Positions 17,601 through 25,973 of a stretch of DNA of 64,000 nt are shown here, in pieces; the stretch's first letter is position 1, and each line of letters opens with the position of its first letter. Source of the stretch: Cryptosporidium bovis (lineage: Eukaryota > Apicomplexa > Conoidasida > Eucoccidiorida > Cryptosporidiidae); the NCBI GenBank assembly GCA_009768925.2, contig VHIT02000012.1, forward strand, positions 186,001 to 250,000, in the 5' to 3' direction. The position numbers and the translations under genes were made by a program. A model generated the notes under the pieces. That model was not told the origin of the DNA. It ran no database searches and was given only the letters and a program-made list of their open reading frames with translations.

Positions 17601-20600
17601 AACCTACACACGCTCCAACTCTTGCTGATACACTTGGATTTGTATACATTAAGCCACCATCCATTTCACCTTTTTTATTCAGCAGATCATAATTAATGCC
17701 ATCTTCATCCAGAACTCCACCCAAATTTTGATAAAATATTGGCAATAGCTGACTCTGCAAAGAATTACCAAACTTATCCAACAAATCCTTCAAACACTGA
17801 ACTGCGTTGTAATACACATTATTATTTACGATACCATCATTGCTAATGCTGTCATTTTCATTTGCTTTAACTTCGGTATCTGTAACACCACCCCAAGCAC
17901 TCTCTGAATTTGACAGAGAATTAATTATTCTCCTAATTAATATCGGCAATATATCCTTTAAAGTTTGAGGTGTGTTTTGCACAAGTGACTTCCATAATGT
18001 AGAGGCACTATTTTTAACTGACATATTTTCGTCATTTCTTGCCATATATATAGCCGCTAGTATGTACGAACGTCTTTGAAGTGAAAAACCAGCATCCTCC
18101 AGTATCTTTGTATCATTGCATAACGACTTTCCGGTAGAATCTAATTGTCCTTTTATTAGCATATTTAGCAGAATACCCAATAATATACAACAACTTAAAC
18201 GAACCCTCCAGTTATTGTTTGCCAAGCCGTCCTCCAACGGTTGTAATATATATCCAGCATATCCACTTCCAAAATGCATAACCAGTGATTTACAGGCTTT
18301 AAGGGCCGTTTCCCTAACTATATCCGATTCGTCGCCAAAGCAATGAAGCAATTTGGGCAATATTTCCGGCATTAGATAACCTAATTCCTCCCCAAATGCC
18401 TGTGGTAAATAAACAAACAAGCCTATATAACCTTCCTTTCTGCTCGATAATGAATTTGTATTGTCGCCACCAACACTAACTTCAGAAACCTTGCCATCTC
18501 CCGAAACATTGTCCGCCAGGCAAACTTGACTTAATATGTAGGGGAGTATTTTTTTAAACTTCTCAATACCAAATACAGATAATATTTCGGCTAAAGATGC
18601 AGATACACCGCTTTTTAATGTCTGTCCGACTTCCGATGAAAGTGTGTTAAAATGCCACTCTATTAGAGATGAGGACTTCTCTTGTCCTATTACAGATACC
18701 AGCGATCTACATAGTTTTGCTGTCAATATTCTTATTTCTGGTATTGGATCAGTTAACGACACATGTACAGAATCCTCAATCTGCTTAATAAATGGGTCTA
18801 TGTCTGATTTCTGACTTAATAACAATAATAAAGATGATAGTATATGTAATGAGTCCTTTTTTAATTCGGTTTGGCCCCTCTCCTGAATGGGTTTTAACAA
18901 CACTGGCAGTATTAATGATAATGTTGTTGTATCTATTGCGTGTATAAATGTTACCGACTTTAATGTCAATAAGGACCTCTTTATATTGTTCTCTGTTGGG
19001 TCAATTAAGGTTTTTACGAACTCCTCTGATATGCTCTTCACCTCTGGATTCTTAACTAATTCGATTATTTCATATAAGGTCTCTTTAGCTGCTTTGGAAA
19101 CGTTTTGATGCGAGTCGGATGCTGCTTTGTTTATTATTTCAATTGCTTTCGGTAAAAAGAATGATAAATGATTTGGCGAGTTATTCGATAATATCACCAA
19201 TAACCTCAATATTGCTATCTTTATTCTCCATTGTTTTACCTCTATTCCCTCTATTACTATCGGCAATACCTGCTTTATTCCATATTTTGACAAGTTTGTC
19301 ACCAATATCTCTGTTATCTTTTCAGAATAATAACGTATTCTTTGGTCATTCTCTGAAATTATCTTTATTATGTTATTTAAATATTTTATTATATATGGTT
19401 CTATTATCACACCCAAATACATACTCAGTGATCCTATGCAGTTTAAAACACCTTCCAATCTTATTAATGTCTGTTTGCTCTTAGAATTATTATCTGAATA
19501 ATCAAATAATATATCACTTATTAACCTAAATATCATATTATTGTTCATTTTTCTTACTCCTATGACTTCGCTTATTGAACCAAATACATGTGCTGAACCT
19601 ATTCTCTTTCTAGATTCTTCTGAAAATATCGCGATACTCAGTGATACCTCCAATATCCTATATCCTAATATTATGCCGTCGCTCTTGTTTTCCCTCAACT
19701 CTTTTTCTCTTGAAAAACTTTTCACTATGTCAAAATATCCATCTTCGCTTTCAGACAAGACATATTCTGAATATATATCTTGTAAATCGTCTATACTGGA
19801 TATTCTGAACATATATTCGTCTCCAGATTCAGTGCTCATTTTTTGGGGACACAACATCCTGAATAACTTTGGTAGTATTTTTCTATATTCATTTGGTATA
19901 TCTGTTAATAATGGCATATCGTCTCTCATTTTTTTACACAATCTGCCATTTAAAAGCTCTCCAACTATTTTATATGTCACACCCTTTACTATAGGGTCGT
20001 CTACTGAGCAACATGATGCCATACAGCCTATTGAAAATGCTAATGTATTGTAGAACTCTTCATTATTTGTCTCTGGTTTGTGGTCTATCGATAAATTTTG
20101 TAATGTTGTCAATATTTTTGATGCTGAATTGTTTATGTATTTGTTATTAGACAATGCAACAAAAAAATCCATCAATGCCTCTTGCAATGATTTCAAACTC
20201 TCTCTATCATATTCAATTATTCTATTACTTATTTCACTATCACCATTTCTATTCGTTGATATATTCTTAACAACTTTCTTCTCTTTTGCTTCATTATTAC
20301 TCTTAAAATCAAGTTCATCAGTATTGGCATCTTTTAATATAGTTGAATCTATTACCTGAGTTAATATAAACCTTATACAGGATTCTATTAATTCGTAATT
20401 TTCATCACCAATTTCCTTAATTAGTTCCCTCAAGCACATAAATATGCCCTTTAATGAATTTCTTTTTTGTATCCTTAATACAATTCTGCCTTCTCGTGAA
20501 TTCAAATCCTCGGCATTAGCCGGTATGATTGAATCCAAGTAACTCACAGTCTTTGGGACCATTCCATTTATTAGTGATCTACGTAAAATAATTGGCCAAT

Positions 20601-23600
20601 TATTGTCATATATCAATTTTGATAAGGAAGACGGCGACGACAGTATTTTGTTTTCCAAATCCAACCACTCTTGTTTTACAAGATTTAATTTATCTAATAA
20701 CACATTTATTACTTGACATATTCCACTCATTCTATTACTTTCGCTAAACTCACTTAATAACACCTTTGATATATTACACTGCTGCTTCAAAGTTATTACT
20801 GGACTTGTTTGAATAGTCAATAAATCATCAACCAACCTTTTTTCGAATAATTTGTTTGTTTTATTATCCTCAATGTACTTATTTACTAACTCATGCGATA
20901 TATTCACTATTTTAATTAATTCCTCACTTTCTAAATTTTCTTCTTCAATCAATGGCTTTACCTCATTAGATATCCTTATATTTACATAACTGTAATAGCT
21001 CATTGTAACATTATTTCTGTTTATCTCACCAAAAATTAATTCCAATATCAATACCCTAAGAGATAAATATGGAAAAATCAATAACGATGACACTAATTCC
21101 AATTCATCCGAACTCCTTACTTTAATATACATCAACATATGCTTTATTGGAGTTATATATTGATCTAACACAACCAAGTCACCCAGTGAAAATATATACA
21201 AATACAACAAATTACATAAATATTTCATTATCAATATAATATTGCCGTTTTTTGTACTTAGTGATAAATATAAAATTAACTTGCTCAATATCTGTATTTC
21301 TTCACTAATGCATGACAATGCTTCATTATTGTTGACTTGTTCTAAGTTATCCTCGTTATTCTCACATAAATTACACAGGGCCTTTGAAATAATGCATATT
21401 AATGCTGAAGAACTATATGAATCACTCAACTCATTTATACTATTATTTGAAAATGTTATATCATTTTCTTTTCCCGTTTCTGCATTCTCACTTATTGTAA
21501 ACGATCCAAGTATACTATTCAATAGTCTTCTTCTTGTGTTGTTATTTTTAGTTTCATCACTAAATGATAAATATTCTATGAGGTTCTTTTTAAATACGCC
21601 ATTGCATTTCACAATATTGCTTAGTATATATTCTATTAACTCAATGGTGTAAAACTTAAGTGGCTTGAATTCTATCATTTTATTACACATCGTAAACACT
21701 ATATCCGATAACTTTGTCTCCAACTCCTTGAATATTGCATTATTATTAGTTAATTCAGGTGGTGGGCAAGATAATAATGAGGACAAATTCTCAGATATCC
21801 TAATAAATATTTCTAATCCACACTTTATTCTTGATACTATCTTAAAAATATCGTTTCTAATCATGTTTTGCTTTTTTATTTGTTGATCTAAAATTTCTTT
21901 CTTTGTCATATTACCACCGGGAGCTCCTGTTGAAACGGAAGAACCCAGTTCTCCTGTTTTGTTACCACTCCCAATATTGGTTATTTGATTTACACCCTTG
22001 TCTGAAGATGATTTCCCAGACTTTGACTTGTTCTCTGTTTGTGTTTTTCTTAGTTTGGCAATAGCAAAGGCTGAAGTAGTGTTTATATTTACTGAGTTCT
22101 TGTTATTGTTTGAGGCAGATAAAACATCTTTGTTTTTAGACTTATCAGCTGTAACAGAAAACAATTGCGACGATGACAATCCAGAAACTCCAGTTTTGCT
22201 TGAGGATGTATTCGAATTCTCGTCTAAATAATTCATTATGTTGTTTTCTAACCATTTTGAAGTCCTAATAAGTTCATATATTCCAGAAAAATCTTCAAAT
22301 TTTTTATCGCCATTCATAAATGAAGAAATCTCCCTAGATATGATCTCCTGAACATCCTCTATACAATCAGTATTGGCTATGTTGTCTGAAATATTAAATT
22401 CATAAAAACTATTCGGGTTTGAAATAACAAAATCACCCAGCTCAGGAGGCATGTTGGAAGTTAAAAAATCCAAAGAATTGTAGTAATTATCCCTTAATTT
22501 GTCCGTTAATTCACTCACAAATTGTGCATTCTCCATAATATACTTGTTACTAAGCATGTTCAAACATGCTTTTCTAAATCCTGTTGCATCATTTAGAGGC
22601 AAATATGTTAAATCAATATAAAATTGAATCAAACTGCTCCTAAACTCATAAGTATTCAACATGTTTCTTAAATCAAGTAAGCAAGATATTTCATTTACCG
22701 TATTTTCGTACTTAATATCATTATTTTTATAGTTATTTTGTATCAATGGATGGTAACTACATAATAAAAACATGAAGAGATATTGGTATTTTATTTCGTT
22801 GGTGTGGTCATTAACATGAATCTTCATTATTGACGATATTAAAATCCAAACCCTACGCAAATTCATGTTTGGGAGATTAATTAAACTATTTATTTCATTT
22901 CCATACGAACCATTATCGATATTAATTATATTTATAGAGTAAAATGAACCCAAAACGACTGCAAATGAAACTATTAAATTATATAGAACTGTTTCTTCCT
23001 TAAATACCTGGTTGTTTCTCATATGATCAATAAGCGAATAACCACCTATTATTTCACAATCCTGCTCAATTAATGGTCTTTTCAGACCTGATATTAACGT
23101 TACTCCTTGAAATATTTCAATATTCGAGACTGAATATTGTACCAATCTTAGATCGAATTCATCATTTAGTGATGAAAATGATAAAACTCTGCCTGCCTGA
23201 ATTAAAAGTGTGATATAATTTTCAATTGACTGCACTATAGACCAATCTTTGAATAATTGCATGCATGTATGCAAGTTCAATGTGGGCAAGTAATTGCTGC
23301 AGCTTGAGCCTTTGTATTTTGAATTTGACATTATCTCCATAATAACTATAAATGCGTTAATTTCCGCATTTATGTGGCTCTTCGGAAAGAAATTAAATGT
23401 ACCCCCAAGTAGTGTATTTAGTTTTGGGAATGGCAAAGAGGAATTTTTGATATTAGATATGATGTTTAGCCTATTAAAAATGTCATTTTCATTCAATATG
23501 TCTCTTATCAACAACATCTGCCCTAAAACCAAAACAGAGAGTTTTTTTAAACTGTTCGTTTTGTTTAATGCCGAACTGAACAAATTTGAGATGTTTTTTG

Positions 23601-25158
23601 AAAATAATATATCACCTACTATTTTTGGAAAACAAATATTGGTTGAACCACATGATTTGTAGTAATTAATTATTTTAATTAAATATAGTGCGTTTACAAA
23701 GGAAGATATTATAATTAGTTTTGACGTATCACTTAAAGATGAGTCATTTATATTTAATTGAATTTTACTCAAATACTCATTTGAATAACTGCTCTCCAAG
23801 TTATTAGTCAATACAAAAACAAGGGAGTTGGTGTGTGCTGACAAGAGTTTAAAGTGATCAGAGTATTGTGGTGAAGCAATAGGTATCTTCGTTTCCATTG
23901 TTAATAATAAAGCTTCTTGAGATTTTCTAGAAAGTTTACTGGTGAAATCGCTGCCAATGTTAACATATTCACCATTATTATCATTCAATTTAATCCTGGA
24001 ATACATGTTTATCCTTAGATTCACCAGTCTTATTAATATTGTATTTGCAAGTAATAAAAACGATATTTTCATCTGAACACTTGTTTTTGTAACACTAATA
24101 GATAGTATTATGTCCTCTAACAATGAAAACAATTTAGCTTCTTTTTCTATATCACCGGAAATAAGTAAGTAACATATATTAAGTGATGTTCTTATAACTT
24201 TAACATTCTCCTGATTTTGCTCAGAATTTGGTGATATTATAATCAATACAGAATTAGAGATGTGATCAACAAGAGAATTAATTATATCATCGAAAGTGGA
24301 GTCAAATTTGACACCAACATTGTTGCACCTATTGACTTCTTTAATAAAAAACTCAAGTAAAACAAGTAAATTTGTTGGTTTTGTCGTTCTTTTCAGTTGT
24401 CTCAAAATAGAACTGATAAATGAATCTAGAATTACTTGATTGTGAATGAATGTTTTTATGGTATTTCTTAAAGTCAGTTCTGAGCAACAACTTATAATTG
24501 GTGAAGCAAGTTTATTCAGACACTCCATTATGTCGCTTTTTAACATATCATCATTATTGTTATTTATATAATAAATTGAAATGTCTATGATAAATTTCTG
24601 ATAATTATCAAATCTTTGGGTATCTCCAAAACTATTCAAGTCTCTGTAAATCCAATCTCTCCACTTTGAAGCTATGAAGTTATTTATGAAATTAGAAACA
24701 ACCTTCAATAAATATAAATACTCTGATTCGATTATACAGCTGTTATAATTAATATACTCGCAAATTATATTATTTTTCAATGACGCGTAAATTGAATCTT
24801 TCATACTATCAACATTAACCTTATTAGATTTAAGTATCCCATTTAATAACCAAATTTTTGCTACTTGAGTTCTACTACAAGATAATATGCTAATTGTATT
24901 TTGAAATAAAGCAACATTATTATTATTCCCTATCCAAGTTCCTACTTTTATGATAAACTCTTTCCAATAATGTTTGTATGTTTTTACGTTAAGTATATGG
25001 GAATTTTCACATAGTATCTGAATACTGTAGTCTATTTTCTGAGACATATTACTTTCACCAATGTTATCTGAAAATACTTTTAAATCTGGAATAATTTGAT
25101 CTTGTTCAGTGAGGCACCCCTCATATTTATGTGACCCACCAAGTCTCTCCATTCTCAT
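14692..25158 (-). CDS. GCN1: GCN1-like HEAT-repeat translational regulator
   Basis: 3488 residues in one exon, longer than yeast or human GCN1 (about 2670). GCN1 is a ribosome-bound scaffold that senses stalled or collided ribosomes and passes the signal to eIF2-alpha kinases of the GCN2 type. The protein is almost wholly HEAT-like helices. The eEF3-like central region is clear: EGYIGLFVYLPQAFGEELGY near residue 2240 is followed by DESDIVRETALKACKSLV and then NNWRVRLSCCILLG. A Ser/Lys/Asn-rich insertion at about 980-1085 ends in KKEILDQQIKKQN, which matches the conserved charged segment preceding the central HEAT block in other GCN1 proteins. Two ATGs, codons 1 and 3, could start it. Long plus-strand frames inside it (for example 19541-20053) are shadows of its codon use. 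Confidence 0.9.
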   Translation of the reverse strand: MRMERLGGSHKYEGCLTEQDQIIPDLKVFSDNIGESNMSQKIDYSIQILCENSHILNVKTYKHYWKEFIIKVGTWIGNNNNVALFQNTISILSCSRTQVAKIWLLNGILKSNKVNVDSMKDSIYASLKNNIICEYINYNSCIIESEYLYLLKVVSNFINNFIASKWRDWIYRDLNSFGDTQRFDNYQKFIIDISIYYINNNNDDMLKSDIMECLNKLASPIISCCSELTLRNTIKTFIHNQVILDSFISSILRQLKRTTKPTNLLVLLEFFIKEVNRCNNVGVKFDSTFDDIINSLVDHISNSVLIIISPNSEQNQENVKVIRTSLNICYLLISGDIEKEAKLFSLLEDIILSISVTKTSVQMKISFLLLANTILIRLVNLRINMYSRIKLNDNNGEYVNIGSDFTSKLSRKSQEALLLTMETKIPIASPQYSDHFKLLSAHTNSLVFVLTNNLESSYSNEYLSKIQLNINDSSLSDTSKLIIISSFVNALYLIKIINYYKSCGSTNICFPKIVGDILFSKNISNLFSSALNKTNSLKKLSVLVLGQMLLIRDILNENDIFNRLNIISNIKNSSLPFPKLNTLLGGTFNFFPKSHINAEINAFIVIMEIMSNSKYKGSSCSNYLPTLNLHTCMQLFKDWSIVQSIENYITLLIQAGRVLSFSSLNDEFDLRLVQYSVSNIEIFQGVTLISGLKRPLIEQDCEIIGGYSLIDHMRNNQVFKEETVLYNLIVSFAVVLGSFYSINIINIDNGSYGNEINSLINLPNMNLRRVWILISSIMKIHVNDHTNEIKYQYLFMFLLCSYHPLIQNNYKNNDIKYENTVNEISCLLDLRNMLNTYEFRSSLIQFYIDLTYLPLNDATGFRKACLNMLSNKYIMENAQFVSELTDKLRDNYYNSLDFLTSNMPPELGDFVISNPNSFYEFNISDNIANTDCIEDVQEIISREISSFMNGDKKFEDFSGIYELIRTSKWLENNIMNYLDENSNTSSSKTGVSGLSSSQLFSVTADKSKNKDVLSASNNNKNSVNINTTSAFAIAKLRKTQTENKSKSGKSSSDKGVNQITNIGSGNKTGELGSSVSTGAPGGNMTKKEILDQQIKKQNMIRNDIFKIVSRIKCGLEIFIRISENLSSLLSCPPPELTNNNAIFKELETKLSDIVFTMCNKMIEFKPLKFYTIELIEYILSNIVKCNGVFKKNLIEYLSFSDETKNNNTRRRLLNSILGSFTISENAETGKENDITFSNNSINELSDSYSSSALICIISKALCNLCENNEDNLEQVNNNEALSCISEEIQILSKLILYLSLSTKNGNIILIMKYLCNLLYLYIFSLGDLVVLDQYITPIKHMLMYIKVRSSDELELVSSLLIFPYLSLRVLILELIFGEINRNNVTMSYYSYVNIRISNEVKPLIEEENLESEELIKIVNISHELVNKYIEDNKTNKLFEKRLVDDLLTIQTSPVITLKQQCNISKVLLSEFSESNRMSGICQVINVLLDKLNLVKQEWLDLENKILSSPSSLSKLIYDNNWPIILRRSLINGMVPKTVSYLDSIIPANAEDLNSREGRIVLRIQKRNSLKGIFMCLRELIKEIGDENYELIESCIRFILTQVIDSTILKDANTDELDFKSNNEAKEKKVVKNISTNRNGDSEISNRIIEYDRESLKSLQEALMDFFVALSNNKYINNSASKILTTLQNLSIDHKPETNNEEFYNTLAFSIGCMASCCSVDDPIVKGVTYKIVGELLNGRLCKKMRDDMPLLTDIPNEYRKILPKLFRMLCPQKMSTESGDEYMFRISSIDDLQDIYSEYVLSESEDGYFDIVKSFSREKELRENKSDGIILGYRILEVSLSIAIFSEESRKRIGSAHVFGSISEVIGVRKMNNNMIFRLISDILFDYSDNNSKSKQTLIRLEGVLNCIGSLSMYLGVIIEPYIIKYLNNIIKIISENDQRIRYYSEKITEILVTNLSKYGIKQVLPIVIEGIEVKQWRIKIAILRLLVILSNNSPNHLSFFLPKAIEIINKAASDSHQNVSKAAKETLYEIIELVKNPEVKSISEEFVKTLIDPTENNIKRSLLTLKSVTFIHAIDTTTLSLILPVLLKPIQERGQTELKKDSLHILSSLLLLLSQKSDIDPFIKQIEDSVHVSLTDPIPEIRILTAKLCRSLVSVIGQEKSSSLIEWHFNTLSSEVGQTLKSGVSASLAEILSVFGIEKFKKILPYILSQVCLADNVSGDGKVSEVSVGGDNTNSLSSRKEGYIGLFVYLPQAFGEELGYLMPEILPKLLHCFGDESDIVRETALKACKSLVMHFGSGYAGYILQPLEDGLANNNWRVRLSCCILLGILLNMLIKGQLDSTGKSLCNDTKILEDAGFSLQRRSYILAAIYMARNDENMSVKNSASTLWKSLVQNTPQTLKDILPILIRRIINSLSNSESAWGGVTDTEVKANENDSISNDGIVNNNVYYNAVQCLKDLLDKFGNSLQSQLLPIFYQNLGGVLDEDGINYDLLNKKGEMDGGLMYTNPSVSARVGACVGLLELLKVIKKNDLKSSTNSFLPLIRMGLSDTEFRVRLISVECLDVISADNSDVLFKTIDWLLDDILLPNVEDGEDSNDSKISSIELIIQLPHTGIVAKIFPRVSSGNMDLKKIRIIRSMSKIPSQNKLRSSLFDIVPLLLYAYSIGFENNSESVDKGIQESAYDAMNSIVQSLDEQGMETYVSIIFEIIRNNTPDENLTVSGRYQISNSGISNLSQLENGDNVSKRVKALDFLRLSLFSNSTIYETSYQTLIRYIIPIAICDISEEARISASKTFQTFVNFIPRKLTVKSCSVMREAIGKLVYDPLDHQKNFCSEDNKFIGNMTWDKEVEAGRVVANQILINQEDSKYYVSSTTCSERKRLGDDMLFELVKSNNKLLDSITSLYIQGMTFGTVDSKEECAIGLYEVINISLVESIKPITVKLVGPLIRLISDKTTTGVVRVSLLNNLSLLIELCGMQLRPLLPQIQTILIKYIIDASISVRKSCVTGIGNLHKLLGNRSEMLLSDLCSLIAKQNNIDGSLDIICSILSSIYEAIKPNNNQTNKSCISNSLRDKIIGMTLSFMDGYNSGNGNVDLPEISSKILCIILVEHCAEDEIREILLPMANKDINNDNLDSHIRDNKNLMNIINCSLETADGWQKLCMALKDDDKLFRKMVSDEISDSGYKYVKYIDCDTSQFDENKVEISINLPLGIKSKGLSWLYLSIVNSILKSIILSSNNSNIETKKLFVETLYKLCKYVTLIGDNDNNKSLNLDVIGFSISIIVQILFNITVNSNLMYNQILTSSFDTSVILTLQKLCELLIDSCYTVGGKETKSNRYDNNKLLSHLLKDIDDNIRSYINSTFGTSNNRELDSNAVLISLITITSVQTINSKNPILKLKSEHILVGVIRHIYSKLRNSDASIRGFNINDDDIETNEYLSDQDVQEKKNLSIVQCMIKNLSDLISPKKISTMQTNYLIEYSKRVLVKKISNC

Positions 25159-25973
25159 AATAATATATCTTCTTTAACTTAACCAATAATTTTGTAAATT
25201 ATGAAAAGAAATATTACTTGTTATCTATATTTACTACAGAAACTCGATATTATACCTCAAAATAGTTTGGTATATATGCAATATCAGGCCAAATATTAAA
25301 TATTTGAAGCTATGAATAATATAGGAAGACAAAATTATGTTGGTTTTTGAGATTTTGTAATTTTGAAGTGACTAATATTTTATTCCTAGTTTCAAAGCAT
25401 CAAATGCCACTATTTCTTTAAATGACATTTACTTAGCGCCAGCCGTACCCTTTTTCATATTTATTTAAATTTTACTTTTGATTAGTTTTCAATCAAAATT
25501 TAAGTGGAGAAATCATTGCTAATATATTGTTAACCTGGTGAACTCGATATAAGTACTGTAAATATGCACTGCTTGCTAAAGCTCTGCAGTAATTTTATTT
25601 GCTAATTTAACAAAATTTATTCGATGCTATTTATGTATTAACGAATTACAACAAGCATGTAAAGTCTTTGTATTGATTCATCATATTGTTCTATGTATAT
25701 AATGTGCGGTGATATGCTTGCACTCATTCAAAAAAACTGGAATCAAAAACAATTGAGAGAGTCTCATGCTTGGAAACACATTAAGCAAATAATTTCTTTA
25801 TATATACCATTTCTAATCAATTTTCTCAATGTTTTCTTCCCTTCAATAAAATTTACCTTTTAGTGGATCACAATTTTGGCATCACATTTCCTATAACAAA
25901 AGGCGCCATATGTCATATTTCAAGGTATAACATCTTTAGTTTTAAGTGTGAAGAAAATAATACTGAAGTTTAT
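25159..25973. other. Intergenic region and possible 5' exon or leader of the XPB gene
   Basis: This divergent gap lies between GCN1 and XPB. The XPB frame is open back to 25785 without any ATG before 25974. A pyrimidine-rich run ending in TTTTAG at 25858-25863 resembles a 3' splice site, and a GGCGCC palindrome sits at 25902-25907. Either an upstream exon exists or this is promoter and leader. No other gene is visible. Confidence 0.5.
25902..25907. promoter_or_regulatory. GGCGCC palindrome before the first XPB ATG
   Basis: A GGCGCC core 67 bases upstream of the ATG at 25974. If this is a promoter element, as for other genes in the window, it argues that 25974 is the real start. Confidence 0.35.

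Noticed and set aside
19541-20053. Long plus-strand open frames antisense to GCN1 (this one 170 codons)
   Set aside because: They are mirror frames produced by GCN1 codon composition; the hydrophobic Ser/Leu/Phe wording shows no domain, and the opposite strand has an unbroken conserved protein.
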